Notes under the pieces: model-generated
Told to the model about the DNA's origin: nothing
Databases searched by the model: none
Seen by the model: the letters and a program-made list of their open reading frames with translations, nothing else
Program-made: the position numbers and the translations under genes
Shown: in pieces, positions 37,908 through 46,883 of the stretch
How positions within the stretch are numbered: the first letter of the stretch is position 1
Layout: every line of letters starts with the position of its first letter
Assembly (NCBI GenBank): GCA_943787785.1
Contig: CALSNT010000002.1
Span: 24,173-88,172, forward strand
Length of the DNA: 64,000 nt
From: an uncultured Paracoccaceae bacterium
GTDB taxonomy: Bacteria; Pseudomonadota; Alphaproteobacteria; Rhodobacterales; Rhodobacteraceae
Direction: 5' to 3'

Positions 37908-38665
37908 CTGACGCGGCCCTGACCCGCGATGCCTTCCTTGGCGGTCGACTGTCCATCTTGCAGCCAGAATCGGGCTACCGGGCTGGAATAGACCCTGTAT
38001 TGCTGGCTGCGTCAGTGGCAGCCAAGCCCGGTCAGTCGGTCTTGGAATTGGGTTGCGGCGTAGGGGTCGCAATCCTCTGCCTGGCCGCGCGTGTTGCTGG
38101 ACTGACCCTCACCGGGGTTGAGCTACAGCCGGACTATGCAGATCTGGCGCAGCGCAATGCGCGTGAAAATGACGTGTCGCTTGACGTCGCCGTGGCCGAT
38201 CTTGCAGATCTTCCATCCGATCTGCGCCAATGCCGGTTCGACCACGTAATCGCCAATCCACCATACTTTGACCGCCGCCATGGCCCGGACGCTTCGAATC
38301 CTGGCCGCGAGGCCGCTTTGGGCGAGGCGACGCCATTGGCCGTCTGGCTGGACGTTGCGCGAAGGCGACTGGTCGATGGCGGCACGTTGACGTTGATACA
38401 GCGCATTGACCGGTTGCCGGATTGCCTTTCGGCATTGGATCACCGGATGGGGTCTGTCACCGTGCGACCGCTTTCTGCGCGCATGGGGCGATCGCCGGAG
38501 GTATTCTTGTTGCGTGCATCCAAAGGTGGGCGCGCAAGGTTTCGTCTGCTTGCGCCAATCCATCTCCATGCAGGATCGGCGCATAAGGACGGCCCAAAAG
38601 ACTACGCACCAGAGATTCTTGACGTTCTGAAGAATGGCGCAGGGTTGAATAGCTTCGCAAGTTAA
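37904..38665 (+). CDS. TrmN6-like tRNA (adenine-N6)-methyltransferase
   Basis: The 253-residue protein has a Rossmann methyltransferase domain with LELGCGVGVAILCLAAR (SAM motif I) and the NPPYF catalytic motif of N6-adenine methyltransferases. LQPESGYRAGIDPVLLA near residue 20 matches the TrmN6/YfiC group that modifies A37 of tRNA-Val. It is coupled by ATGA to the DUF2007 gene. Substrate is inferred from family only. Confidence 0.88.
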   Translation: MTDAALTRDAFLGGRLSILQPESGYRAGIDPVLLAASVAAKPGQSVLELGCGVGVAILCLAARVAGLTLTGVELQPDYADLAQRNARENDVSLDVAVADLADLPSDLRQCRFDHVIANPPYFDRRHGPDASNPGREAALGEATPLAVWLDVARRRLVDGGTLTLIQRIDRLPDCLSALDHRMGSVTVRPLSARMGRSPEVFLLRASKGGRARFRLLAPIHLHAGSAHKDGPKDYAPEILDVLKNGAGLNSFAS

Positions 38666-38680
38666 CCATGCGGTAACCAT
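38662..38680 (+). promoter_or_regulatory. Possible CtrA-like site
   Basis: TTAACCAT (38662-38669) is followed one helical turn later by GTAACCAT (38673-38680), giving an 11-bp-spaced direct repeat. TTAACCAT resembles the half-site reported for the alphaproteobacterial cell-cycle regulator CtrA. It overlaps the stop codon of the methyltransferase gene and lies about 95 bp before the DUF465 gene. Functional status is speculative. Confidence 0.25.
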
Positions 38681-38773
38681 CCGCCTGCGACACTTCAATG
38701 TCGCGAAATAGATGACACGCGGCGCGATCTGTGGTGGACTAAACCCGCAGACATCTGAAACAGGAGGATACCA

Positions 38774-38941
38774 ATGAGCCTGAGTTCGCACCTGCAGGAA
38801 CTCCGCAAGAAACACGAAATCCTGTCCGAAGAGGTTGAGGCCGCGCAGAGGGATTTGGCGATTGACGACCTTGCCGTCGCCGATATGAAGAAGCAGAAAT
38901 TGCGCCTGAAAGAAGAAATAACAAGACTATCAGGCACTTAA
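38774..38941 (+). CDS. DUF465/YdcH-type small coiled-coil protein
   Basis: This 55-residue protein is short, highly charged and helical throughout: MSLSSHLQELRKKHEILSEE, then a coiled-coil tail with DMKKQKLRLKEEI. It has the size and pattern of the DUF465 (YdcH) family, whose function is unknown. A strong AGGAGG ribosome binding site at 38762-38767 precedes the ATG. Confidence 0.85.
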   Translation: MSLSSHLQELRKKHEILSEEVEAAQRDLAIDDLAVADMKKQKLRLKEEITRLSGT

Positions 38942-39069
38942 AGGCACAAAGGCAGCATCCGTAGCGATTCAGTTCGGCCAAGAATGATTGGTTGCAGCAG
39001 ACGCATTGTCTAGATTTGCATGGCGTTAACCGAAAGAGGCAGAGCGCCCCTTTCGGAGATTGTCTTCGA

Positions 39070-39795
39070 TCAGGCCAGATATTGGCCGCCGTTGGCGCTG
39101 AGCGTTGCGCCGGTGATGAAGCCGGCATCGTCCGACGTCAGAAATGCGACGGCGCGTGCAATTTCGTCTGGTTCGCCAAGGCGACCGACTGGAATGGCCG
39201 GCAAGATGACTTCGTCCATCACCTTTTGCGGAATGGTGCTCATCATTTCGGTGTTGATATAGCCCGGAGCCACAACATTCACCGTAATCCCGGCGCGCGC
39301 GCCTTCTTGGGCCAGTGACTTGGTGAAGCCAATGTCACCCGCTTTCGACGCGGCATAGTTGGCCTGAGCAAATTGCCCTTTCTGACCGTTGATTGAGCTG
39401 ATGGTGACAATCCGGCCGAATTTACGCTCGCGCATCCCGCCCCAGACATTGTGGGTCATGTTGAAAACCCCGGTCAGATTGGTGCCGATGACCTCGTGCC
39501 ACTGCTCGGGAGTCATCCGGTGGAACGGCGCATCGCGGGTGATGCCTGCGTTGTTGACCAGGATGTCGACGGGTCCGAGATCGGCCTCGATCTGGGTGAC
39601 ACCTGCTTTGCAAGCGTCATAGTCACCGACCGACCATTTGTAGGTCTTGATTCCGGTTTCAGCGGTGAACGCGGCGGCAGCTTCGTCGTTGCCGCCATAA
39701 GTGGCGGCGACGACGCAACCATCCTCTTTCAACTTCTTTGCAATCGCTGCGCCGATGCCGCGCGATCCGCCTGTGACAAGTGCCACTCGTCCCAT
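39070..39795 (-). CDS. phaB: Acetoacetyl-CoA reductase
   Basis: PhaB reduces acetoacetyl-CoA to (R)-3-hydroxybutyryl-CoA with NADPH for polyhydroxybutyrate synthesis. The 241-residue SDR protein has the cofactor motif VTGGSRGIGAAIA, the NNAG motif and the active-site YAASKAG. Its ending GFITGATLSANGGQYLA is diagnostic for the PhaB branch. It lies downstream of phaA, with a hairpin between them. Confidence 0.95.
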   Translation of the reverse strand: MGRVALVTGGSRGIGAAIAKKLKEDGCVVAATYGGNDEAAAAFTAETGIKTYKWSVGDYDACKAGVTQIEADLGPVDILVNNAGITRDAPFHRMTPEQWHEVIGTNLTGVFNMTHNVWGGMRERKFGRIVTISSINGQKGQFAQANYAASKAGDIGFTKSLAQEGARAGITVNVVAPGYINTEMMSTIPQKVMDEVILPAIPVGRLGEPDEIARAVAFLTSDDAGFITGATLSANGGQYLA

Positions 39796-39847
39796 GATGT
39801 GTCCTCCTCTGGGGTGATGATAGAAATTCTGCCGGTGCCTTAACGTA

Positions 39848-39872
39848 AAGGGCTGCCATTAAGGCAGCCCCT
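39848..39872 (-). terminator. Hairpin between phaA and phaB
   Basis: Bases 39850-39857 (GGGCTGCC) and 39863-39870 (GGCAGCCC) form a perfect 8-bp stem with a 5-base loop. Read on the minus strand, the stem is followed by TTT and then ACG, so the T-run is short. It may be a partial terminator after phaA that tunes phaB expression, or an mRNA-stabilising hairpin at a processing site. Confidence 0.6.
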
Positions 39873-39894
39873 ATGACGCAAATCCGCTATGCAA

Positions 39895-41070
39895 TCAGCG
39901 CTCGACGCACATTGCGACGCCCATGCCGCCGCCAATGCAGAGCGTGGCGAGGCCTTTCTTCGCGTCGCGTCGCTGCATTTCGAACAGCAGCGTGTTCAGA
40001 ACGCGCGCGCCAGAGGCGCCGATCGGGTGGCCGATGGCAATCGCGCCGCCATTAACGTTTACGATGGCCGGATCCCAGCCCATGTCCTTGTTCACCGCGC
40101 AAGCTTGTGCGGCAAAGGCTTCATTGGCTTCGACCAGATCGAGATCCTCGGCTTTCCAGCCAGCTTTCTCCAGCGCCTTGCGCGAGGCGTGAATCGGTCC
40201 AACCCCCATAATCGAAGGGTCCAGACCGGCTGTCGCATAAGACGCGATCCCCGCCATCGGAGTGATACCGCGCTTTTCAGCTTCGTCCGCACTCATGACT
40301 AGGACACCGGCAGCACCGTCGTTGATGCCCGATGCGTTGGCTGCGGTGACCGTGCCGCCATCTCGCACGAACGCAGGGCGCAGCTTTTGCATGCCTTCGA
40401 TGTTTGCGCCGTGGCGAACGTATTCGTCTTTGTCGACGACAATGTCGCCTTTGCGGCTCTTGACTGTGAAGGCGACAATTTCGTCGTCGAATTTGCCGGC
40501 CTTCTGCGCGGCTTCCGCCTTGTTCTGGCTGGCGACGGCGAATTCGTCCTGCATCTCGCGTGAGATTTGCCATTTCTCGGCAACATTCTCGGCGGTCTGA
40601 CCCATGTGATAGCCGTTGAAGGCATCCCAAAGGCCGTCTTTAATCATGGAGTCGATAAATTGAAGGTCGCCCATTTTGTGCCCTGCGCGCAGGTTCTGCA
40701 CGTGCGGGCTCATCGACATGTTTTCCTGACCACCGGCAGCGACAATGCTGGCATCGCCAAGCTGAACATGCTGTGCAGCCAGCGCGACGGCGCGCAATCC
40801 CGACCCACATACCTGATTAATGCCCCATGCCGCACTCTCGACGGGCAGACCTGCGTTAATATGGGCTTGTCGAGCGGGGTTTTGGCCCTGACCCGCAGTC
40901 AGAACTTGCCCCAAAATCGTTTCGCTGACGTCGCTTTTGTCGATCCCGGCACGCTCGACAAGTGCTTGCAGCATCGTGGACCCCAGATCATGGGCAGGGG
41001 TATTTGCAAAACTACCAGAGAAACTGCCGACAGCTGTGCGCGCGGCCGAGGCGATAACGACGTTGGTCAT
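39895..41070 (-). CDS. phaA: Acetyl-CoA C-acetyltransferase
   Basis: PhaA condenses two acetyl-CoA to acetoacetyl-CoA, the first step of polyhydroxybutyrate synthesis. The 391-residue thiolase has the nucleophilic Cys in [13 protein letters not shown], the GGQENMS motif, the [19 protein letters not shown] motif and the C-terminal CIGGGMGVA. It is upstream of phaB on the same strand. No PHA synthase gene occurs in the window. Confidence 0.96.
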   Translation of the reverse strand: MTNVVIASAARTAVGSFSGSFANTPAHDLGSTMLQALVERAGIDKSDVSETILGQVLTAGQGQNPARQAHINAGLPVESAAWGINQVCGSGLRAVALAAQHVQLGDASIVAAGGQENMSMSPHVQNLRAGHKMGDLQFIDSMIKDGLWDAFNGYHMGQTAENVAEKWQISREMQDEFAVASQNKAEAAQKAGKFDDEIVAFTVKSRKGDIVVDKDEYVRHGANIEGMQKLRPAFVRDGGTVTAANASGINDGAAGVLVMSADEAEKRGITPMAGIASYATAGLDPSIMGVGPIHASRKALEKAGWKAEDLDLVEANEAFAAQACAVNKDMGWDPAIVNVNGGAIAIGHPIGASGARVLNTLLFEMQRRDAKKGLATLCIGGGMGVAMCVER

Positions 41071-41326
41071 GGGATCGGGACTCCTTCGAATGGTTGGGCA
41101 GTTGTGTTGGTGCGCCCGAGGTCAGATCATGCGATATTGCGCCGAGTCCTATGGCCAAGCGTGAAGCCGTGCAACTGCCAGATGATCGCAGGGAAGCTGG
41201 TATTCACCAAATGCATTGCGCGGCAGGGCGTAAGCCATAAAGCGCGGTGCGTCGGGCGAGTTTGGCGGCTGCGCGTCGATGTCGCCGATTCAGGTGCCTA
41301 TGTCCGCTACACCACCGCCGCCGCGG

Positions 41327-42157
41327 CTAACCGACCGCACGGATTGAATTGCAGCTGTTCCAATCCGGTTCGAGCGTCGGAATTCCAAAATAATAGCCTT
41401 GCAGACAGTCGATCCCAGCTTGCGCCAACCACGCCGCATCGGCCGCGGATTCGACGGATTCAGCGACCGTGAACATTTCAAAATGCTGCCCGATAGCCAT
41501 CATCGCCTGCACCATCACCTGATTGTCCGGATCATGAGCTATGCCGCGAATGAATTGACCGTCGATTTTCAGAACATCAAAGCAGAATTGTTTGAAATAC
41601 CGGAACGCCGTGTAACCGGCGCCAAAATCGTCGAGCGCGAAAGATATGCCTCGGTCTTGCAGTTCGGCCATGAACACCTGAACAATATCAGGCACCACAA
41701 TGGCCGAGCTTTCGGTAATTTCAAGAATCAACCTTTCCGCCACTGTATGGTCCTGCGCAATTACGGCGTTCAAAGTGTTGGTCCACCGCGGATATCCGAT
41801 GGAGCGGGCCGACATATTGATCGACAACCGCAGTGCGGGATTGGACCTTAGCGCCGCAATGCCATGTTCCAAAGCCAGGCAGTCAATGATCCGCCCCAGT
41901 TCCTGTGTTTCAACAACGTCGATAAAGTCGCGGGCAGGGATAACCCGCCCGACCGGGTCCAGAATGCGGATCAGGCCTTCATAGAAGGCCACCCGATCGG
42001 TGCGTTCCGCCTGAATAACCGGTTGAAATGCCAACCGCACGGATTTGCGTCGCACTGCGTCGCGCACCATGGTGACGGTGTCACGTTCGCGTTTGGCCAC
42101 TGCTGCCGTAAGCGGGCTTTCCAAGCCATGCGGCACTGCTGCCATATCCATTTGCAC
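41327..42157 (-). CDS. EAL-domain cyclic-di-GMP phosphodiesterase
   Basis: The 276-residue protein is essentially a lone EAL domain with a short N-terminal leader. The expected catalytic residues are present: FYEGLIRI (Glu60), LSINMSARS, ILEITES, ALDDFGAGYTAF (Asp-Asp), VLKIDGQFI and VAESVES. It should hydrolyse cyclic-di-GMP. It has no membrane segment or sensor domain. The EAL triad reads EGL, which some active members also show. It is divergent from tag. Confidence 0.88.
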   Translation of the reverse strand: MQMDMAAVPHGLESPLTAAVAKRERDTVTMVRDAVRRKSVRLAFQPVIQAERTDRVAFYEGLIRILDPVGRVIPARDFIDVVETQELGRIIDCLALEHGIAALRSNPALRLSINMSARSIGYPRWTNTLNAVIAQDHTVAERLILEITESSAIVVPDIVQVFMAELQDRGISFALDDFGAGYTAFRYFKQFCFDVLKIDGQFIRGIAHDPDNQVMVQAMMAIGQHFEMFTVAESVESAADAAWLAQAGIDCLQGYYFGIPTLEPDWNSCNSIRAVG

Positions 42158-42208
42158 TCATGCTCCCAGTGACACTCTCCTTGTGATTGCGCGCCTTCCT
42201 CTAAGATT

Positions 42209-42218
42209 TCATTAATGA
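42209..42218. promoter_or_regulatory. 10-bp palindrome between divergent EAL and tag genes
   Basis: TCATTAATGA is a perfect 10-bp palindrome in the 131-bp AT-rich gap between the EAL gene and tag. It could be an operator for either gene, but a palindrome of this length is not rare by chance and no regulator is identified. Confidence 0.2.
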
Positions 42219-42288
42219 TCGCTTTTTGTTCTAATTTGATGTAACTCGTGGCGGGATCCGCAACTTGTTGAAAAGCCGAGGAATACCA

Positions 42289-42855
42289 ATGAACAAACGC
42301 TGTGATTGGTGCGGTGATGATCCGCTATATGTGGACTACCATGACATCGAATGGGGCGTGCCGGAACGAAACAGTCGCGCCTTGTGGGAGAAATTGATTC
42401 TCGACGGGTTTCAGGCTGGGCTTGCCTGGATCACGATTCTGCGAAAGCGCGAGAATTTCCGCGCGGCCTTTCAAGGGTTCGATCCGAACGTGATAGCGGA
42501 ATGGGGAGAAGCCGATGTTATCCGACTGCTGGGCGACCCTGGCATCGTGCGCCATCGCGGCAAGATCGAGGCGACCATCGGCAACGCCCGCGCCTGGCAG
42601 AAGATCGAAGCGGATCAGGGCTTTGACAAATTCCTTTGGGCCTATGTGGATGGCAGTCCTTTGATAAACAGACCGAAGACCATGGCCGACGTACCTGCTG
42701 AATCGCCATTGTCACAGCAGGTCAGCAAGGACCTCAAGAAGGCCGGGTTCAAGTTCTGCGGGCCGACGATTGTTTATGCTTTCATGCAGGCCAGCGGCCT
42801 TATTAACGACCATATGGTTGGGTGCGCGCGCCACGCCGAGGTGCAGAAACTCTAG
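42289..42855 (+). CDS. tag: DNA-3-methyladenine glycosylase I
   Basis: Tag removes 3-methyladenine from DNA. The 188-residue protein has the family signature CDWCGDDPLYVDYHDIEWG, with zinc ligands Cys5 and His18 near the start and HMVGC near the end. It also has the LWEKLILDGFQAGLAW segment. The ATG at 42289 follows GAGGA by 6 bases. It converges on the tlpA-like gene with a few bases of overlap. Confidence 0.95.
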   Translation: MNKRCDWCGDDPLYVDYHDIEWGVPERNSRALWEKLILDGFQAGLAWITILRKRENFRAAFQGFDPNVIAEWGEADVIRLLGDPGIVRHRGKIEATIGNARAWQKIEADQGFDKFLWAYVDGSPLINRPKTMADVPAESPLSQQVSKDLKKAGFKFCGPTIVYAFMQASGLINDHMVGCARHAEVQKL

Positions 42856-43415
42856 CTGTCGGGAAGGTCCATCAATGCGCGCAGTACGGCAATCGCACTT
42901 TCGCCGCTCCATTCCGCGTCACCCTGCATTCGCGCAATCTCCAGCCCGTTCGGATGCAAGATCATCGTTACCGGCAGGCCCAGGGCGGACATCCCGCGGG
43001 ACAGTTCGGTTTTCGGGTCCAGCAGGATTGGCAGATTCTCGATACCGTTCTCGTCAAAGAACTTGGTGATAGCGGGCAGGGGGTTCTTGCCGGTGGCGAT
43101 AGTAACAACCTCAAAGGATTCAGACCCTAATTCCGCCTGAAGCGCATCCAGCGCCGGCATTTCCTTGCGACATGGCGCGCACCAAGTCGCCCAGAAGTTC
43201 AGAACCACGTATTTGCCACCCCAATCGGCCAGGGTGAATTCATTGCCCTCGGCGTCGGTAATCACCGCATCCGAGGTGTTCTTGCCCAGCCCATGGAAGA
43301 GCAACTTCTTCATCGTGCCCTCGCGCAGGGGCTGCGCCTCATCAATTCCGGCGGCAGCGCTATTTGCGCTGAGCGCAAGGGCCGTATAAAGCGCGATGAG
43401 TTTCAAAACCCGCAT
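42852..43415 (-). CDS. TlpA-like thioredoxin-fold thiol-disulfide protein
   Basis: The 187-residue protein has a signal peptide (about 1-22) and a thioredoxin fold with the active site [17 protein letters not shown] (Cys79, Cys82). It belongs to the TlpA/ResA/CcmG group of periplasmic reductases, which act in cytochrome c or oxidase maturation. The ATG at 43415 lies just before the signal peptide; argH starts 32 bp away on the other strand. Confidence 0.9.
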   Translation of the reverse strand: MRVLKLIALYTALALSANSAAAGIDEAQPLREGTMKKLLFHGLGKNTSDAVITDAEGNEFTLADWGGKYVVLNFWATWCAPCRKEMPALDALQAELGSESFEVVTIATGKNPLPAITKFFDENGIENLPILLDPKTELSRGMSALGLPVTMILHPNGLEIARMQGDAEWSGESAIAVLRALMDLPDS

Positions 43416-43447
43416 CTGTCGTCCTTTCAACCTTGTCGAGCGCACCA

Positions 43448-44845
43448 ATGAGCAATTCCCAGAACACCATGTGGGGTGGCCGTTTCGCCGCCGGGCCGGA
43501 TGCGATCATGCAGGCGATCAACGCCTCAATCAGCTTCGACCAGCGGCTGGCGGCACAGGACATCGCCGGAAGCCAAGCCCACGCCGCCATGCTGGCCGCG
43601 CAGGGTATCATTACGGATAACGATGCGGCGGCGATTGGCCAAGGACTGCTCACGGTCTTGTCAGAGATTGAGGGCGGAACGTTCGAGTTTGTGACTGAGC
43701 TTGAAGACATTCATATGAATGTCGAGGCGCGCTTGCGCGACCTGATCGGCGCGCCCGCCGGGCGGCTCCACACGGGCCGGTCGCGCAACGACCAGGTGGC
43801 CGTGGATTTCCGCATGTGGGTGCGGGATCAGTGCGACGCGGCGATTGCAGGCCTACGGTCGCTTCAGTTGGGGTTGCTTGATCAGGCCGAGGAAGGGGCT
43901 GACTGGGTGATGCCGGGATTTACGCATCTGCAGGTGGCGCAACCAGTGACCTGGGGCCATCACATGATGGCCTATGTCGAAATGCTGGGCCGGGATGTGT
44001 CACGGTTTCAGGACGCGCGCGCGCGGATGAACGAAAGCCCGCTGGGGGCGGCGGCGCTGGCGGGGACGTCGTTCCCGATTGATCGTGACGCGACGGCGAA
44101 GGCTCTCGGTTTTGATCGCCCATCGGCAAACTCGTTAGATGCGGTTGCGGATCGGGATTTTGCGCTGGAGTTCCTCAGCGCGGCGTCGATTTGTGCGATG
44201 CATCTCAGTCGGTTCGCGGAAGAGCTGGTGATTTGGTCGTCGGCTCAGTTTCGTTTTGTCAACCTCAGCGACCGGTTCTCGACCGGATCGTCGATCATGC
44301 CGCAGAAGAAGAACCCTGACGCGGCCGAGCTGATCCGCGCCAAGATCGGGCGGATTCTGGGGGCGACTGTGGGGCTGTTTACGGTGATGAAGGGTCTTCC
44401 GCTGACCTATTCCAAGGACATGCAGGAAGACAAAGAGCAGGTCTTCGACGCCGCCGACGCGCTGATGCTGGCGCTGGCGGCAATGGACGGAATGGTACGG
44501 GATATGTCCGCCAATCAGGACGCCCTGCGCAGCGCTGCAGCCTCGGGCTTTTCGACGGCAACGGACCTCGCCGATTGGTTGGTGCGGGTGCTGGATATGC
44601 CATTTCGCGATGCGCATCATGTCACCGGAGCATTGGTGGCGCTTGCTGAAACCAAGGGCTGTGATCTGCCTGATCTGACGCTTGCGGATATGCAGGGCGT
44701 CCACGCGGATATAACCGATGCAGTGTTCGGCGTGCTGAGCGTCGAGAACTCGGTCGCATCGCGCACGTCTTATGGTGGCACGGCCCCGGTGCGGGTTGGA
44801 GAACAGATCGCCGCTTGGCGCGAGCGATTGGCGACTTCCGGCTGA
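43448..44845 (+). CDS. argH: Argininosuccinate lyase
   Basis: ArgH cleaves argininosuccinate to arginine and fumarate. The 465-residue protein has MWGGRF at the start, [16 protein letters not shown] and the fumarase-superfamily signature [15 protein letters not shown]. The ATG at 43448 is preferred over a TTG at 43433 because family members begin close to MWGGRF. Confidence 0.96.
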   Translation: MSNSQNTMWGGRFAAGPDAIMQAINASISFDQRLAAQDIAGSQAHAAMLAAQGIITDNDAAAIGQGLLTVLSEIEGGTFEFVTELEDIHMNVEARLRDLIGAPAGRLHTGRSRNDQVAVDFRMWVRDQCDAAIAGLRSLQLGLLDQAEEGADWVMPGFTHLQVAQPVTWGHHMMAYVEMLGRDVSRFQDARARMNESPLGAAALAGTSFPIDRDATAKALGFDRPSANSLDAVADRDFALEFLSAASICAMHLSRFAEELVIWSSAQFRFVNLSDRFSTGSSIMPQKKNPDAAELIRAKIGRILGATVGLFTVMKGLPLTYSKDMQEDKEQVFDAADALMLALAAMDGMVRDMSANQDALRSAAASGFSTATDLADWLVRVLDMPFRDAHHVTGALVALAETKGCDLPDLTLADMQGVHADITDAVFGVLSVENSVASRTSYGGTAPVRVGEQIAAWRERLATSG

Positions 44846-44952
44846 GCCTTTGGCCTGCTTTCGGTCAATCCTTGCCAACACACGGGGGGACGTGAATGAT
44901 GTCTTGTGACAGATCACCTGCCCCGCGAGGGCAATTCCGAAAGGCGGCGACA

Positions 44953-45087
44953 ATGATGAAAACAGCACTTGCGCTAGTGACTCTTGGGCTGCTGGCGGCC
45001 TGTGGTGTCGATGGGGCGCCCAATGGGTTTGAGAATGGATTGCATGTCTCGGGCGAAGCGCGGATCGGCGTGACTAATAATAACTAG
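44953..45087 (+). CDS. Small lipoprotein between argH and lysA
   Basis: This 44-residue product has a lipoprotein signal with the lipobox LLAAC at about residues 13-17, and a short tail ending ARIGVTNNN. Size and position directly upstream of lysA recall LptM/YifL-type micro-lipoproteins, which in enterics sit by dapF. The mature tail here does not show recognisable LptM identity, so this is by analogy only. An ATG at 44956 is an alternative start. Confidence 0.65.
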   Translation: MMKTALALVTLGLLAACGVDGAPNGFENGLHVSGEARIGVTNNN

Positions 45088-45216
45088 GTGCTGGTGGCAT
45101 TTCGGCCGGTGGCGGCAGGGCTCTGGCCCAAGGATTTCCGCACGATGCATTGATCGGACCCGTCAACCTGCTATGACCGCGCCCTGCGCCGAATCCGGCG
45201 CGATCTTGGGGGCGGT

Positions 45217-46488
45217 ATGGATCATTTCCTTTATCAGAACGGCGCGTTGCATGCTGAAGACGTGCCTTTGGCAGACATCGCGGCCAGCGTCGGTACGCCC
45301 TTCTATTGCTATTCAACCGCGACCCTGTCCCGCCATTACCACTTGTTCGACGAAGCCCTCGCCGGGATCGACCACCTGATCTGCTATGCGATGAAGGCCA
45401 ATTCGAACCTTGCCGTCGTCAAGCTGTTGGGCGACCTTGGCGCTGGCATGGATGTGGTCTCGGGCGGCGAATACGCCCGTGCGCGGGCTGCGGGTATCCC
45501 AGGTGAGCGGATCGTTTTCTCTGGTATTGGCAAAACTGAGTCAGAGATGCGCCTCGCTCTGTCGGGCGGCATCCGCCAGGTCAATGTTGAGTCCGAGCCA
45601 GAGATGGAGTTGCTCGACCGGGTTGCCCGCGAAATGGGTGTCACCGTGCCGATCACTGTGCGCGTGAATCCCGACGTCGATGCCAAAACCCACGAAAAGA
45701 TCGCCACAGGCAAGTCGGAGAACAAGTTCGGTATTCCAATTTCTCGCGCCCGCGAGGTCTATCGGATGGCGGCGAAGATGCATGGCCTTCAGGTGGTCGG
45801 CATCGACGTGCACATCGGCAGCCAGTTGGTCGACCTCGCCCCGTTCGAGGCAGCTTATCGCAAAGTCGCCGACCTGACCGGCATCCTGCGTGCCGATGGT
45901 CACGACATAAAGCGGCTGGATCTCGGCGGTGGGCTGGGCATCCCTTATGAGCGGTCCAATGCCGCGCCTCCTTTGCCGACCGATTACGGGGCGATGGTGC
46001 AGGGCGTATTCTCGGACCTGGACGTTGAGATCGAGATCGAACCGGGCCGCCTAATCGCGGGCAATGCCGGGGTGCTGGTGTCCAGTGTGATCTATGTGAA
46101 AGAGGGTGAGGATCGTACGTTCCTGATTCTCGACGCGGCGATGAACGACCTGATCCGTCCGGCGATGTATAACGCCTGGCACGATATCGTCCCGTTGGTC
46201 GAACCGCCCGCAGGGGTCGAGATGCAGCCGATGGACGTGGTCGGTCCGGTCTGCGAAACCGGCGATACGTTCACCCGCGCCCGGCCGATGCCGCCGATGT
46301 TGGCGGGCGATGTGGTGGCGTTCCGCTCAGCCGGGGCCTACGGGGCGGTGATGGCCAGCGAGTATAACTCGCGCCCGCTGGTGCCCGAAGTGCTGGTGGA
46401 CGGCGAAAACTGGGCGGTGATCCGCCCGCGGCCCAGCGTGGACGAGATGTTGGGGCATGATCGGCTGCCGGAGTGGATGAACGGTTGA
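45217..46488 (+). CDS. lysA: Diaminopimelate decarboxylase
   Basis: LysA decarboxylates meso-diaminopimelate to lysine using pyridoxal phosphate. The 423-residue protein shows the lysine loop YAMKANSN and the HIGSQL motif. The PLP-phosphate site is DLGGGLGIPY. The C-terminal barrel has GPVCETGDTF (catalytic Cys) and SAGAYGAVM. Length and order are normal. Just downstream is a 395-bp gap. Confidence 0.96.
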   Translation: MDHFLYQNGALHAEDVPLADIAASVGTPFYCYSTATLSRHYHLFDEALAGIDHLICYAMKANSNLAVVKLLGDLGAGMDVVSGGEYARARAAGIPGERIVFSGIGKTESEMRLALSGGIRQVNVESEPEMELLDRVAREMGVTVPITVRVNPDVDAKTHEKIATGKSENKFGIPISRAREVYRMAAKMHGLQVVGIDVHIGSQLVDLAPFEAAYRKVADLTGILRADGHDIKRLDLGGGLGIPYERSNAAPPLPTDYGAMVQGVFSDLDVEIEIEPGRLIAGNAGVLVSSVIYVKEGEDRTFLILDAAMNDLIRPAMYNAWHDIVPLVEPPAGVEMQPMDVVGPVCETGDTFTRARPMPPMLAGDVVAFRSAGAYGAVMASEYNSRPLVPEVLVDGENWAVIRPRPSVDEMLGHDRLPEWMNG

Positions 46489-46883
46489 GAGCGTTTCCCC
46501 GGCACGCTGTATCTTATCTGATTCAGTCTTGGGGGTTGCAGAATAGTCGCTCCTTTTCGCCCGGTGTCCGCCGAAGGCGGAGGGCAAGCGCTCTCCTATG
46601 ATGTGACCGGCAAACATTACAACAAATCGCGCCAAATCACAGTATCAGTGCCGGCCCCCGGTCAGGCGCCCGCCCCGCTCACGATGCGCAGATTCCAAAC
46701 GTTGCTCCTGAACAGCTCAAACCGTCGTCAGATCAAAAACCACGCATTTGGACCGACCAATTCCCTTAAACCGGCACAAAGCTGCCCATCACGTCCCTGT
46801 CAAAGCGCCCTGACAGCCCTATCTAATGTCTTAATTGGGCGTTATCCTCGCCCGGTCCAGTCTCGCGTGGTTTTCTTGCAAGT
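46489..46883. other. Intergenic region between lysA and the TIGR02302 gene
   Basis: No gene is supported in this 395-bp stretch. A short perfect hairpin, TCCGCC-GAA-GGCGGA, lies at 46567-46581 without a T-run. The last 60 bp before the next ATG hold an AT-richer segment (TCTTAATTGGGCGTTATCC) that could form a promoter, but no clear -35/-10 pair is seen. Short open frames here lack any protein-like character. Confidence 0.45.

Noticed and set aside
5910..39036. GCGTTAACCGAAAG found both at 5910-5923 and 39023-39036
   Set aside because: A few 14-bp exact matches are expected by chance in a 64-kb window, and the contexts differ.
46567..46581. Short hairpin after lysA
   Set aside because: It has only a 6-bp stem and no T-run, too weak to call a terminator.
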